The notes: a model not told the origin generated them from the sequence alone. A stretch of DNA of 64,000 bases from Lachnospiraceae bacterium C6A11 (GCA_000702245.1 JNKY01000019.1:1-64000), one strand, 5' to 3'. Positions 19,795-29,850 are shown, counted from the stretch's first letter. Numbers and translations: made by a program.

Positions 19795-19828
19795 AAAACG
19801 ACCGGGGCGTAATAGCTGCGGTCGTTTT
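19795..19828 (+). terminator. Terminator after the binding-lipoprotein gene
   Basis: AAAACGACCG pairs perfectly with CGGTCGTTTT around a 14-base loop and is followed by more T residues. The A/T-rich arms let it work in both directions. Confidence 0.85.
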
Positions 19829-20007
19829 TTATGCTTATTTTTTTGGCCTGTTATGGCAATACCGAATAATGGTATCTTGTACATAGTTTCGGTAAATACG
19901 ACTTCGGAATGTATTGTTCTTCCAATGTTCATGAATATTATCAATGAAATTTCTGAATACTTCTGGATGTTGTGGGACTAATGAAGATTGATATTATAAG
20001 CTAAGTT

Positions 20008-20036
20008 AAAACGCCTGTGGGGAACACAGGCGTTTT
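20008..20036. terminator. Bidirectional terminator before the GH43 gene end
   Basis: AAAACGCCTGTG pairs perfectly with CACAGGCGTTTT around a 5-base loop. It lies 33 bases beyond the stop of the minus-strand GH43 gene and can serve it. The arms match those of the hairpin at 2617. Confidence 0.8.
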
Positions 20037-20068
20037 GTAGTGGGGGGTATTATATATTGGAATGATTG

Positions 20069-21628
20069 TTAAAAGTAATTGCAGCGGAAGCTTGTAAATT
20101 CTGCGGTGCAGCTGCCGACTGCGTAGAGGCCGAGCATTGTGCCGGTGAAGCCTCCGGATACCTCGCTGGAGAGGTATTTGGTCATCGCACTGCCAAGAGG
20201 GATCTCGGCTGATGCGGAACCATCATTATGTATAAACTGAACGTAGAAATCATATTTCAGATTGCCGGAGCGGATGATGAGTCTTGCTCCTTTTATATTT
20301 CTCTGGTGGTTAGGTTTTACGACGGTCTCAACGTGCTTGATGCCACCGATGTTAAGCTTCAGCTGAGCGCCAAGGCTGTCAGCATCTCTGAAAAACTCGA
20401 TGTCGTAATGCTCATTCTCGCACATATATACTGTTATGCCCGCGCAGTGATCTGCTTTATAATAATTATTTGATTCCTGGGCAGGTGAAACAACCTTGTT
20501 AACATCTGAAAATACAACATCAACAGTGGCCTCCATCATGAAGTCCTTCTGGCGAAGAGCTATGAAGGTAGGAGAGTCAACGTCATCAAGTGTTATATCC
20601 GAACCGTGAAGTATAAGCTTGTCTGTGCTAAGCTCATAATTTGCAGGCTCAGGGAATCTGAGATATGCCCAGTCAATATTCCAATCTGTATTTTCGAAGG
20701 TGTAAGAGCTCTTCTTATTCTGGCTGAAATCACCTTCAATCTCGTAGGTATAGTCAGTTGTACCATCGGTGCCGCAGCTGATATTTCCGTCGGCGTCGAT
20801 GTGGGCTGGTGTAAGATAAACCTCACGGCCGAGATTGTGGTAAGGCTCCCAGAGGTCGATCTGCCTGAAGCCGAGGGTTACTATGAACCATCTGCCGCTA
20901 TCGGTCTGAATAAGATCACCGTGGCCTATTCCCTGTATCGAGAAAGGAGCCTTATTACGGTTGGTAAGGATCGGATTCTTCTCGTAGCTTTCGAAAGGTC
21001 CCCAGACGCTTTCCGAACGTGCGTAGGTAACCATGTGGCCGTATTCCGTGCCGCCTTCGGCAACCATCAGATAATAGTATTTGCCAATCTTATACATGTG
21101 AGGGCTCTCAAGATATCTGCCGCCCGAACCCTTCCAGAGAAGAGTGGCAGGACTGAGCTTCTTGCCGGTCTCAATGTCGATCTCGCACTGAACGATTCCT
21201 GAAACACCGGTCTCATCAGTTCCATTCGTGATAAAATACGCCTTCCCGTCGTCGAAAAGTATCGAAGGATCGATGCCGTCCATATCTATTTCCACGGGCT
21301 CCGACCACTCGCCGTAAATATCATCCGTATAAACATAGAAATTCCTGTTGGTGGAATTGTTATTTGTCACCATGTAGAAGCGGCCGTTGTTGTAGCGGAT
21401 CGTCGGCGCAAATACACCGCCCGAGCTTCTGACTTTATCTAATTCAACCTGACTTTTTCTAGTCAGAACGTGACCGATCTGCTTCCAGTTCACCAGGTCA
21501 TTACTCTCAAAAAGAGGCACTCCCGGAAAGTACTGAAACGAACTTGTCACCAAATAGTATTTTCCACCGGCTTTGCAAACGCTCGGATCCGGATAAAACC
21601 CGCTGATTACTGGATTGCTATATTTCAT
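20069..21628 (-). CDS. GH43 beta-xylosidase / alpha-L-arabinofuranosidase
   Basis: A 519-residue glycosidase without signal peptide, so it acts on imported oligosaccharides in the cytosol. The five-blade propeller domain shows the three GH43 acids: Asp14 (FYPDPSV, base), Asp120 (GIDPSILF, pKa modulator) and Glu174 (RYLESPHMYK, acid). From about 325 on, a beta-sandwich domain (DUF1349-like) follows, as in XynB-type beta-xylosidases. Those enzymes split xylose or arabinose from short xylan or arabinoxylan pieces. The ribosome site AAGGAG is visible on the minus strand. It is divergent from the GH5 gene and sits at the edge of the glycan cluster. Xylose versus arabinose preference cannot be decided here. 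Confidence 0.88.
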   Translation of the reverse strand: MKYSNPVISGFYPDPSVCKAGGKYYLVTSSFQYFPGVPLFESNDLVNWKQIGHVLTRKSQVELDKVRSSGGVFAPTIRYNNGRFYMVTNNNSTNRNFYVYTDDIYGEWSEPVEIDMDGIDPSILFDDGKAYFITNGTDETGVSGIVQCEIDIETGKKLSPATLLWKGSGGRYLESPHMYKIGKYYYLMVAEGGTEYGHMVTYARSESVWGPFESYEKNPILTNRNKAPFSIQGIGHGDLIQTDSGRWFIVTLGFRQIDLWEPYHNLGREVYLTPAHIDADGNISCGTDGTTDYTYEIEGDFSQNKKSSYTFENTDWNIDWAYLRFPEPANYELSTDKLILHGSDITLDDVDSPTFIALRQKDFMMEATVDVVFSDVNKVVSPAQESNNYYKADHCAGITVYMCENEHYDIEFFRDADSLGAQLKLNIGGIKHVETVVKPNHQRNIKGARLIIRSGNLKYDFYVQFIHNDGSASAEIPLGSAMTKYLSSEVSGGFTGTMLGLYAVGSCTAEFTSFRCNYF

Positions 21629-22005
21629 GTTTATTTGCTCCTTGTACTATACTAGAGTGATTCTATCATCTGTGTGGTCATGCTATACCTGACGAGACCG
21701 CATGTGTTCTTATTTCTTAAAAATTTCACAAACTGAGTCGAGATAGGTGTGGAATGATTCACAACGTTTGATTTAAGACATATATATCATCATATTTGGA
21801 AGAATAACAACCGCGATAATTAGCGATACAGAACCATAAAAAGCCTACATTTAACAAGACAATCGGCTTCAGGAAGTCAAGGTCGAAAAATTACTGTATA
21901 GATATACTAAAAAGGCATGTTTCGAAAACAGCTCCGATATCATAAACTCCTAATTAAGATGGAAAAATATGACCGACAGTACGGATAATATTTTGGAGGA
22001 TGAAT
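21629..22005. promoter_or_regulatory. Divergent control region between GH43 and GH5 genes
   Basis: This 377-base gap should hold the promoters of both the minus-strand GH43 gene and the plus-strand GH5 gene. Near the GH43 start the minus strand carries AGTATAGTACAAGGAGC, containing the ribosome site. At 21686-21704 there is a stretch like part of the hairpin array at 42281-42299. No clear -35/-10 pair or catabolite-response palindrome could be assigned. Confidence 0.4.
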
Positions 22006-23904
22006 ATGATAAAGAATAAGCTTAAAAGACTTGCTGCGGGTGTTGCGGCATTTATGCTTGCATTCAGCATGACAGCCTGCGGTGGCAAGAAGGATGATAA
22101 GAAATCAGGCAGTGATACAACTGAGGTAAAAACAGAAGCAACAGGCAACTCAGGCGAAGAGGTGACAGAGGACGGCGGCAATTCGATTGATGATCTTGCC
22201 AAGATTGATTCGAAAGAATACGCTATCCTTATGGGCAACGGCTTCAACCTTGGAAATACGATGGAGGCCGCTGACGCTACAAGACCGGGCGACTATCCAC
22301 ACCACGAGATCTCATATTATGAGACGCTCTGGAGCCAGCCGATCACAACACAGCAGATGATCGACGACATCAAGAATTCAGGCCTCGATACACTTCGTAT
22401 TCCTGTAGCCTGGGCAAATACAATGGACTTCGTGAACGGCGACTATACCATTAACGAGGCTCAGCTTGCCAGAGTTAAAGAGATAGTTGATATGGCTTAT
22501 AATGCCGGCCTCTATGTTATCATTAATGACCACTGGGATGGTGGCTGGTGGGGGCTTTTCGGTTCGGCTGATCCTGCAAAGAGAGAGGCTGCCATGGAGC
22601 AGTACAAGTCTATGTGGACCCAGATAGCAGAGTATTTCAAGGATTACGATCTGAGACTCGTATTTGAAGGCGGAAATGAAGAGATTGGCGACAGACTTAA
22701 CGACATTAACGCTGACTGGAATAAGGACGGCGCAGTCCTCACAAAGGATGAGTGCTATGCTAAGGCTAACGAGATCAACCAGACCTTTGTAGATATCGTC
22801 AGAAGCTCAGGCGGAAATAACGTAAACCGTTTCCTTCTGATCCCTGGCTATGGTACAGACCTTACACAGACACTTGATTCAAGATGGCATATGCCGACTG
22901 ATACTATTCCCGGAAAGCTTTTCCTTTCAATCCACTACTATACTCCATGGAGCTACTGTGGAAGCACAGGCTCATCAACCTGGGGTACAAAGAGAAACTA
23001 CGAAGAGATGAATACACTTCTTGCCGATCTTTACGAAGCTTACGGTAAGGATTACGGAATAATACTTGGTGAGTGCGGCGTACTTCCAACTTCAAATGGC
23101 GAGGCTAAGCCAAACACACTTCTCTGGTACAAGAACTTCTACGCTAACTGTGACAAATACGGTTTCGTTCCGCTTCTTTGGGACACCGGAAATATCATTA
23201 AGAAGGCGGATGGTTCATGGTTCTCGGATGAGATAAGAGATTTCGTTCTTTCACAGAGCAATGATTCAAGAAAGAATATGACAGAAGATGAGATAAAGGC
23301 AGCAGCTGACAAGACTATCGAGGAAGGACTTGCAGCAGCACCTGAGACCTTCGATACAGATCAGAAGCTTGCAGGCGACGGAACAGCTATTGCATGGATC
23401 ATGTGGGATTCACAGGACTGGAATATAGTTTACAGTGTTGGCGATACCTACGATCCTGACAGCAAGACAGCAGGTATCGTAGCTACTGATGTTGAAGTTA
23501 CTGGTGAAGGTACATATACTATTGGACTTGACTTTACAGGAACAGACGCAGGCGTTTCTATAAGCACTGCATTTTCAGCTATCGGTATCGCAAATGCAGA
23601 GGAGCTCTTCCCTGGATATGTTATCAATATCAAGGAAGTTCTGATCAATGGTGAGCCATACAAGCTTCACGGCAGAAACTACACATCTTCAGATGACGGA
23701 CTCTGCACAAGAAGTAACCTTTACAATGAGTGGGTTCCTGCAATTCCGGATGATGCACGTACATCAGGCGGTGGAACAACAGGCTGCAGCCCAACTGTAT
23801 TTGACCAGAAGGATCTTGGAGAGATCAAGACTCTTGAGATCACCTTCGAATATCGTCCGGGTGAAGAGGGCATCTCACCAAACGATGCTAACAGCAAGAA
23901 CTAA
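22006..23904 (+). CDS. Lipid-anchored GH5 endo-beta-glucanase with C-terminal binding-type module
   Basis: An exported lipoprotein (lipobox FSMTAC, Cys25) with an acidic Thr-rich linker and a GH5 barrel at about 65-405. Landmarks are GNGFNLGNTMEA, TLRIPVAW, NDHWDGGWW, the acid Glu225 in FEGGNEEIG, HYYTPWS and the nucleophile Glu356 in ILGECG. GH5 enzymes of this look cut beta-1,4-glucans, including xyloglucan; the neighbouring side-chain enzymes favour xyloglucan. Residues about 458-626 form a separate beta-rich module ending with a YTSSDDG...NLYNEW signature, shared with the surface protein at 31968. The ATG at 22006 is chosen because GGAGG ends just before 22000; the ATG at 22000 would be too close. 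It heads a run of four glycosidase genes. Confidence 0.88.
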   Translation: MIKNKLKRLAAGVAAFMLAFSMTACGGKKDDKKSGSDTTEVKTEATGNSGEEVTEDGGNSIDDLAKIDSKEYAILMGNGFNLGNTMEAADATRPGDYPHHEISYYETLWSQPITTQQMIDDIKNSGLDTLRIPVAWANTMDFVNGDYTINEAQLARVKEIVDMAYNAGLYVIINDHWDGGWWGLFGSADPAKREAAMEQYKSMWTQIAEYFKDYDLRLVFEGGNEEIGDRLNDINADWNKDGAVLTKDECYAKANEINQTFVDIVRSSGGNNVNRFLLIPGYGTDLTQTLDSRWHMPTDTIPGKLFLSIHYYTPWSYCGSTGSSTWGTKRNYEEMNTLLADLYEAYGKDYGIILGECGVLPTSNGEAKPNTLLWYKNFYANCDKYGFVPLLWDTGNIIKKADGSWFSDEIRDFVLSQSNDSRKNMTEDEIKAAADKTIEEGLAAAPETFDTDQKLAGDGTAIAWIMWDSQDWNIVYSVGDTYDPDSKTAGIVATDVEVTGEGTYTIGLDFTGTDAGVSISTAFSAIGIANAEELFPGYVINIKEVLINGEPYKLHGRNYTSSDDGLCTRSNLYNEWVPAIPDDARTSGGGTTGCSPTVFDQKDLGEIKTLEITFEYRPGEEGISPNDANSKN

Positions 23905-23923
23905 GTATTTACAGGAACAACAT

Positions 23924-25402
23924 ATGAAATACGACAGAGAGAAATGGCTTAAACATATAGAAGACGGAATAGCACAGGGGCCGTATTCAGCGGACTGGGA
24001 CAGCCTCGGTGGTTTCCGTGTGCCGAACTGGTACAGAGAAAAGCGCTTTGGAATATTTATCCACTGGGGAGTTTACAGCGTACCTGCATTTAATAATGAG
24101 TGGTATTCCAAGAATATGTACGTGGTCGGAAGTCCGGAATATGAGCATCATATCAAGACCTACGGACCGCATAAGGATTTCGGCTACAAGGATTTTATTC
24201 CGATGCTCACAGGCGAGAAGTTTGATCCTGCTGAATGGATAAAGCTTTTCAAGGAAGCAGGAGCAGGCTATGTATTTCCGGTGGCTGAACACCACGACGG
24301 TTTCCAGATGTATAAGAGTGAGCTGTCAGAGTGGAATGCTTATGAGAAGGGACCGCACCGCGATGTACTGGGTGAGCTGAAGAGTGAGGCAGAGAAACAG
24401 GGACTGACCTTCTGCACCTCAAGTCACAGAGCTGAGCACTGGTGGTTCATGGGACCGGGCAGGGATTTTGACAGTGATATTAAGGATCCGATGGAGCTTG
24501 GGGATTTCTACTGGCCGGCAAATCCGGAACCGGATAACTTCGATATGAAGAGCGAGCCTTATCCTGATGAAATTTTCCTGACGGACTGGCTGATCAGGAC
24601 TGTTGAGATAATTGATAAATACCAGCCGGCGCTGCTGTATTTTGACTGGTGGATAATACATGAGGCTTTCAGGCCATATATGAAGAAGCTTCTTGCATAT
24701 TATTATAATAAAGGCGAGGAGTGGGGAAGACCGGTTGCGGTATGCTACAAGCATGATGCGCTTTCCTTTGGTACCGGAATTGTTGAGATAGAAAGAGGCT
24801 GCTTTGCGGACGTTAAGGCATTCCCATGGCAGACAGATACAGCGGTGGCACATAATTCATGGTGCTACACGGATTCGCTGGATTATAAGAGTAGCTACGA
24901 GATAATAGCAACTCTGATCGAGGTGGTAAGTAAGAATGGAAACCTTCTTCTGAATATAGGACCTAAGGCCGACGGAAGCATCCCTGAGGGAGATAGAAAA
25001 ATACTTACAGACCTTGCAGACTGGATGAAGATAAACAGCGAAGCGATAAATGACAGCCGCGTCTGGAGAGTGGCTAAGGAAGGACCTGTGCACGACAGTG
25101 ACGGACAGTTTGCTGACGGCAACGAGAAGGTTTATACCTCTGAAGATATAAGATTCACGGCTGGTCATGGATGCATATATGCCTTTGTTATGAAATACCC
25201 TGAAGACGGAAAGGTGATGATAAAGTCCCTTGGAAGATCGGGTGATAAAGACAAGCCTGCATTCTTCGGACTTATCAAGGATGTGTCGATACTCGGAAGC
25301 AGTAGTAAGCCGCAGTTCGAAATGACTGACGAAGGACTTATAGTTCAGGGCGAAGCTGCGAAGAAGGAAATGCCGGTAGTTATCAAAATTGAGACGTTGT
25401 AA
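23924..25402 (+). CDS. GH29 alpha-L-fucosidase
   Basis: A 492-residue cytosolic fucosidase. It has the GH29 landmarks: RFGIFIHWGVYSVPAF, AEHHDGFQMY, the nucleophile Asp241 in LLYFDWW, and NGNLLLNIGPKADGSIPEG. It removes terminal alpha-L-fucose, here probably from imported fucosylated oligosaccharides. No signal peptide is present. The ATG at 23924, with AGGAA upstream, gives a protein start typical of the family; the frame stays open upstream into the GH5 gene, but that extension overlaps coding sequence and is not believable. It lies 19 bases after the GH5 stop, so the two are co-transcribed. Confidence 0.92.
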   Translation: MKYDREKWLKHIEDGIAQGPYSADWDSLGGFRVPNWYREKRFGIFIHWGVYSVPAFNNEWYSKNMYVVGSPEYEHHIKTYGPHKDFGYKDFIPMLTGEKFDPAEWIKLFKEAGAGYVFPVAEHHDGFQMYKSELSEWNAYEKGPHRDVLGELKSEAEKQGLTFCTSSHRAEHWWFMGPGRDFDSDIKDPMELGDFYWPANPEPDNFDMKSEPYPDEIFLTDWLIRTVEIIDKYQPALLYFDWWIIHEAFRPYMKKLLAYYYNKGEEWGRPVAVCYKHDALSFGTGIVEIERGCFADVKAFPWQTDTAVAHNSWCYTDSLDYKSSYEIIATLIEVVSKNGNLLLNIGPKADGSIPEGDRKILTDLADWMKINSEAINDSRVWRVAKEGPVHDSDGQFADGNEKVYTSEDIRFTAGHGCIYAFVMKYPEDGKVMIKSLGRSGDKDKPAFFGLIKDVSILGSSSKPQFEMTDEGLIVQGEAAKKEMPVVIKIETL

Positions 25403-25533
25403 TCATACTGATGCAATAAGTTGTCAAGAACGAAACATTGTAACAGAAAGATATAGCAAGATATTTATATTGACCCTGTAGGCTATGAACGATGGGGTTA
25501 TCAATTATAAGATTTGAACATGGAGGACATAAG

Positions 25534-27543
25534 ATGAGATTTACAGCTGAAAACAATGCCCTTATAGGAAGACTTCACAGAGAAACCTTAAGGATTGAAG
25601 GATGGGGAACGGATGCTCTGAGAGTAAGATCGACCCTCCTCAGAAACCTGCCTGATACAGACCATGCACTTACCGAAGAGGTTGCACATAGTGCTGAGGT
25701 TAAGATTGATGGCATACATGCAGAGATAGTTAATGGAAATATTAAGGCTACCGTAAATGAGGTTGGCATCATCTGCTTCTACAAGAAGGACGAAAAGGGC
25801 GAGTGGAAGCTCATCCTCCAGGAGTATTACAGCTTATACGGCGGCTCAATCAGAAAGGAATCTATCTGCTTCAAGATAGTTTCAAGAGAGTTTAAGGGAC
25901 TTGCATCGGATTCATTCAAGCTGACTGCAAGATTTGAGGCAAATAAGGGCGAGAAGCTCTACGGTATGGGTCAGTACCAGCAGCCACAGCTTAACATCAA
26001 GGGCTGCACACTTCCACTTGAGCAGCGTAATTCTCAGGTTTCAGTTCCGTTCCTCGTATCCAGCCTCGGATATGGTATGCTTTGGAACAACCCGGCAACA
26101 GGTGAGGTTACCTTTGGCGAAAATATAACCAAGTGGGTTGCTGATGAGACGGATGCACTTGATTACTGGATCACAGTTGCAGATTCACCGAAGCAGCTGG
26201 TTGAAAACTACACAGCCTGCGTCGGCAGAACACCGGTGATGAGTGACGATTACCTCGGTCTGTGGCAGTGCAAGCTGAGATACCGTACACCGGAAGAGGT
26301 TCTCAGTGTTGCTCGTAAATACAAAGAGCTTGGTATCAAGCTTGATGTTATCGTAATCGACTTCTTCCACTGGCCATATCAGGGAGAGTGGAAGTTTGAT
26401 AAGACCTATTGGCCGGATGATAAGCTCAAGGCTATGATCGATGAGCTTCACGGCATGGGCACAAAGGTCATGGTTTCAGTTTGGCCTTCGGTTGATAAGA
26501 GAGGCGAGACCTTCTACGAGATGGATATGAAGGGCCTTCTTGTTACTACAGAATACGGTTCACAGCAGACATATGATTACCAGGGCGACTGTGGTACAAC
26601 CGACTTCTTCAATCCGGAAGCTCAGGAATATATCTGGAACAGATGTAAGAAGAATTATCTGGACAAGGGAATCGATCTTTTCTGGCTGGATAATTCAGAG
26701 CCTGATCTTGTTTCATATGACTTTAACAACTATAGATATTACACAGGACGTGCTACGAAGGTAAGCTGTGAATATCCTAAGAAATACGTAGAAGCCTTCT
26801 TCAACGGAATGGAAGCTGAAGGCAGAACGGATTATGTAAACCTTGTTCGTTCGGCATGGGTTGGAAGCCAGAAATACAGGACACTTGTATGGACAGGAGA
26901 TGTTCAGAGTAATTTCATCGCATTCAAGGATCAGGTTGTTGCAGGCCAGAATATGGGTCTTGCAGGTATTCCTTGGTGGACAACTGATATCGGCGGTTTC
27001 ATGACAGAGAATGTAAATGATCCTGAATTCGTTGAGCTGCTTATCAGATGGTATCAGTACGGTGTATTCTGTCCGATCTTCAGAATGCACGGCGACAGAG
27101 GACCTTTCGATATCGAGCCTCTTGATAACAGAGATTTCGGTGGCGGATATCTTCACACAGGTCAGCCAAATGAGCTTTGGAGCTATGGCGATGAAGCATA
27201 CAAGATTATGAGAAAATACCTTGATGTGAGACTTTCTCTCAAGGATTACATCAGCGGCCTCATGAAGGAAGCGTCTCAGAACGGTTCACCTCTCATCAGA
27301 ACTATGTTCTATGAGTTCCCTGAGGATGAGAAGTGCTGGAGCCTTCCTGACCAGTTCATGTTTGGGCCGGACTATCTTGTTGCTCCTATATTTGAGGCAG
27401 GCGCTACCGAAAGAACTCTCTACCTTCCGGCAGGAAAGTGGCAGAACCTTGAAACAGGCGAAGTGATCGATAACACCGGCGCTGGCTGCGACATCACAGT
27501 TCCTGCACCACTTGATGTTATTCCTGTATTCAAACGCGTTTAA
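25534..27543 (+). CDS. GH31 alpha-xylosidase
   Basis: A 669-residue cytosolic GH31 enzyme. After a beta-sandwich N-terminal domain the barrel shows LGLWQCKLRYRTPEEVL, VIVIDFFHWP, the nucleophile Asp386 in FWLDNSEPD, and the acid Asp521 in RMHGDRG. The pattern KLRYRTPEE with VIDFFHW is that of YicI-type alpha-xylosidases rather than alpha-glucosidases, which fits removal of xylose from xyloglucan oligosaccharides. The ATG at 25534 follows TGGAGGA; an in-frame ATG at 25492 has no ribosome site. The 130-base gap after the fucosidase may hold an extra promoter. Confidence 0.9.
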   Translation: MRFTAENNALIGRLHRETLRIEGWGTDALRVRSTLLRNLPDTDHALTEEVAHSAEVKIDGIHAEIVNGNIKATVNEVGIICFYKKDEKGEWKLILQEYYSLYGGSIRKESICFKIVSREFKGLASDSFKLTARFEANKGEKLYGMGQYQQPQLNIKGCTLPLEQRNSQVSVPFLVSSLGYGMLWNNPATGEVTFGENITKWVADETDALDYWITVADSPKQLVENYTACVGRTPVMSDDYLGLWQCKLRYRTPEEVLSVARKYKELGIKLDVIVIDFFHWPYQGEWKFDKTYWPDDKLKAMIDELHGMGTKVMVSVWPSVDKRGETFYEMDMKGLLVTTEYGSQQTYDYQGDCGTTDFFNPEAQEYIWNRCKKNYLDKGIDLFWLDNSEPDLVSYDFNNYRYYTGRATKVSCEYPKKYVEAFFNGMEAEGRTDYVNLVRSAWVGSQKYRTLVWTGDVQSNFIAFKDQVVAGQNMGLAGIPWWTTDIGGFMTENVNDPEFVELLIRWYQYGVFCPIFRMHGDRGPFDIEPLDNRDFGGGYLHTGQPNELWSYGDEAYKIMRKYLDVRLSLKDYISGLMKEASQNGSPLIRTMFYEFPEDEKCWSLPDQFMFGPDYLVAPIFEAGATERTLYLPAGKWQNLETGEVIDNTGAGCDITVPAPLDVIPVFKRV

Positions 27544-27572
27544 TCTGTTATAAATTAATTATCGAAAAACAG

Positions 27573-27599
27573 TCAGGCTGCAACAGTGTTGCAGCCTGA
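27573..27599 (+). terminator. Strong hairpin after the GH31 gene
   Basis: TCAGGCTGCAAC and GTTGCAGCCTGA pair perfectly (12 bp) over a 3-base loop. A T tract does not follow, so it may act as an RNA-stabilising 3' end or a weak terminator. Confidence 0.55.
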
Positions 27600-27698
27600 G
27601 GTACGTTATAAATCAAATAGTATGAGCGATGAATATAATGTGAAAAATAATTAGTAAAAAATGAGTACTTTATAATGTATTACAAATGTTATAGATAT

Positions 27699-27706
27699 GG
27701 TAAAAT
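27699..27706 (+). promoter_or_regulatory. Extended -10 promoter before the GH42 gene
   Basis: TGGTAAAAT ends 44 bases before the GH42 start, in an A/T-rich stretch after the hairpin at 27573. The same TGGTAAAAT occurs before the surface protein gene at 31861. No strong -35 is seen. Confidence 0.4.
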
Positions 27707-27750
27707 AGTCAGCATGAAATAAGTCCATAAGAGGTATAAGGAGGACAGAT

Positions 27751-29850
27751 ATGAAAAGGATATGGAACCACAACAAGATAGCATACGGTGGAGACTACAA
27801 TCCGGAGCAGTGGCCGGAGGAGGTCTGGCAGGAGGATATGAAGCTTTTTAAGCAGGCTCATATCGATATAGTGACACTTAATGTATTTTCGTGGGCTGCG
27901 CTTCAGCCTTCGGAGGATGAATATAACTTTGAGAAGCTTGATAAGATAATCAAGCTTTGCACAGATAATGGGCTGAAGATTTGCCTTGCAACATCTACAG
28001 GCGCGAATCCGGCATGGATGGTCAGAAAATATCCTGATATGCTGAGAACGGATCATCAGGGCAGAAAGCTGAAATACGGCGGAAGAGAGAACTTCTGCCC
28101 AAGCAGTACTACTTTCAGAAAATACGCTGCTCGTATCGCAGGAAAGCTTGCTGAAAGATATGGAAGTAATCCGGCAGTAATAGCATGGCACGTTTCAAAC
28201 GAGTACAGCGGCGAATGCTATTGCGAGAACTGTGCTGCAAAGTTCAGAGAGTGGGTTAAGGCAAAATACAAGACTATCGAAGAGGTAAATAAAGCCTGGA
28301 ATACATCCTTCTGGGGACATACCTTCTATGATTTTGAGGATATAGTTGTTCCAAGTGAGCTGTCTGAGGAGTTTACTATTTACGGAAAGCAGAAGACTAC
28401 CTTCCAGGGAATAACCATAGATTATAAGAGATTCAATTCTGAAAATATCATGGATTGCTTCAAGCTTGAATATGATGCGATCAGGGAGCACGTTAAGGAT
28501 ACGCCGATCACTACAAATCTTATGGGCTTTTACTTCCCGCTGGATTATCAGAAGTGGTCTCAGTACATGGACTTTATCTCATGGGACAGCTATCCATGGC
28601 CGGGCGAACCGGACAGCCATATTGCTCTGTCACATGAACTGATGAGAAGTCTGAAGAGAGATCAGCCATTCTGCCTTATGGAGCAGACTCCGAGCGTACA
28701 GAACTGGCAGCCATATAATAAGCTGAAGAGACCGGGCGAGATGAGAATGCTCAGCTATCAGGCGCTGGCTCATGGTTCGGATACGGTAATGTTCTTCCAG
28801 ATGAGAAGAAGTATAGGCGCCTGTGAGAAATACCACGGAGCAGTTATCGATCATGCAGGACGTGCTGATACAAGAACTTTCAGGGAGGTTACAGAGCTTG
28901 GAGCAGAGCTTGATAAGCTTGGCGACAAGATACTTGGTTCGGTAGAGAAGCCGAAGGTTGCGATCGTATTTGACTGGGATAACTGGTGGGCAACCTCGTA
29001 TTCATCAGGTCCAAGCATACTTATAAATTATCATGATGAGGTTTACAAATATTTCAGGGCACTTTTCAAGAGACATATCGCCTGCGATATCATTAGTGTA
29101 AACGACAGTCTGGACAGATATGACGTCGTTATAGCTCCTGTTCTTTATATGGTTAAGGACGGCTATGACGAGAAGCTGAGAAGCTTTGTAAAAGCAGGCG
29201 GAAGCCTTGTGACAACCTACTTCAGTGGCTATGCAGGAGAAAGCGATCTTGTTTTTGGTGCGTATCCGGGCAAGCTTCGTGACATACTCGGCATCTGGGT
29301 TGAAGAAAGTGATGCACTTCCTGAGGGCGAGAAAAACAGCTTCAAATATGGCGGAAGAACAGCAGATGCGACGATACTCCTTGATCTTATCAGACCTGAA
29401 GGGGCTGAGGTGCTTTCTGTTTATGACAGCGACTTCTATGCAGGAACACCGGTCATCACTAAAAATAGCTTTGGAGAGGGCAAGGCTTACTATATCGGAG
29501 CCAGTTCTGATGAAGCTTTCTATGACAGCCTGATCAAGGATATCACAGAAGAGAAGGGCGCCACAGGCGTGATGGATCCGCTGAAAAAAGACGGTAAGGC
29601 TGTGGCAGCTGCAGAGGCTGATGAAGAGGACAAGAATGATGGCACCGGAATCGCATTCGACAAGCTCGATGTAACAAGAAGATACGGCGATGGCAAGTGC
29701 TATACCTTCATCGTCAATATGACAGCAGAGCAGCAAAATATAGAATTGGATATTGACGGAACCGAGCTCCTGTCGGATACTGTTTATAGTGCCGGCGATA
29801 AGCTGACACTGGATCCGAAGGATGTTATGATCATTGAGTCCGTGTGCTGA
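27751..29850 (+). CDS. GH42 beta-galactosidase
   Basis: A 699-residue cytosolic GH42 enzyme. The N-terminus AYGGDYNPEQWPEEVW is the family hallmark. The acid/base is Glu151 (HVSNEYSGE) and the nucleophile Glu311 (CLMEQTPS). CYCENC just after Glu151 gives part of the zinc site common in this family. The trimerisation and C-terminal domains are present, so length is normal; a run rich in Asp and Glu near residue 630 (AEADEEDKNDG) is unusual. It would remove beta-galactose, for example from galactosylated xyloglucan or galactan pieces. Ribosome site AAGGAGG. It ends 49 bases before the sensor kinase gene. Confidence 0.92.
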   Translation: MKRIWNHNKIAYGGDYNPEQWPEEVWQEDMKLFKQAHIDIVTLNVFSWAALQPSEDEYNFEKLDKIIKLCTDNGLKICLATSTGANPAWMVRKYPDMLRTDHQGRKLKYGGRENFCPSSTTFRKYAARIAGKLAERYGSNPAVIAWHVSNEYSGECYCENCAAKFREWVKAKYKTIEEVNKAWNTSFWGHTFYDFEDIVVPSELSEEFTIYGKQKTTFQGITIDYKRFNSENIMDCFKLEYDAIREHVKDTPITTNLMGFYFPLDYQKWSQYMDFISWDSYPWPGEPDSHIALSHELMRSLKRDQPFCLMEQTPSVQNWQPYNKLKRPGEMRMLSYQALAHGSDTVMFFQMRRSIGACEKYHGAVIDHAGRADTRTFREVTELGAELDKLGDKILGSVEKPKVAIVFDWDNWWATSYSSGPSILINYHDEVYKYFRALFKRHIACDIISVNDSLDRYDVVIAPVLYMVKDGYDEKLRSFVKAGGSLVTTYFSGYAGESDLVFGAYPGKLRDILGIWVEESDALPEGEKNSFKYGGRTADATILLDLIRPEGAEVLSVYDSDFYAGTPVITKNSFGEGKAYYIGASSDEAFYDSLIKDITEEKGATGVMDPLKKDGKAVAAAEADEEDKNDGTGIAFDKLDVTRRYGDGKCYTFIVNMTAEQQNIELDIDGTELLSDTVYSAGDKLTLDPKDVMIIESVC

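Larger units (their letters stand above)
19712..20068. other. Intergenic region between convergent genes
   Basis: This 357-base stretch separates the lipoprotein gene (+) from the GH43 gene (-). It holds two hairpins listed separately and no open frame that I can support. Confidence 0.7.

Noticed and set aside
20606-21202. 198-residue frame opposite the GH43 gene
   Set aside because: It is antisense to conserved GH43 motifs, has no ribosome site and no family resemblance.
21984-21991. TAATATT as -10 of the GH5 gene
   Set aside because: It lies only 15 bases from the start and overlaps the spacing needed for the GGAGG site, so it would give almost no leader; no -35 was found.
23648-23923. 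Long N-terminal extension of the fucosidase overlapping the GH5 gene
   Set aside because: The extension lies wholly in another frame of the GH5 coding region; GH29 proteins begin near the ATG at 23924.
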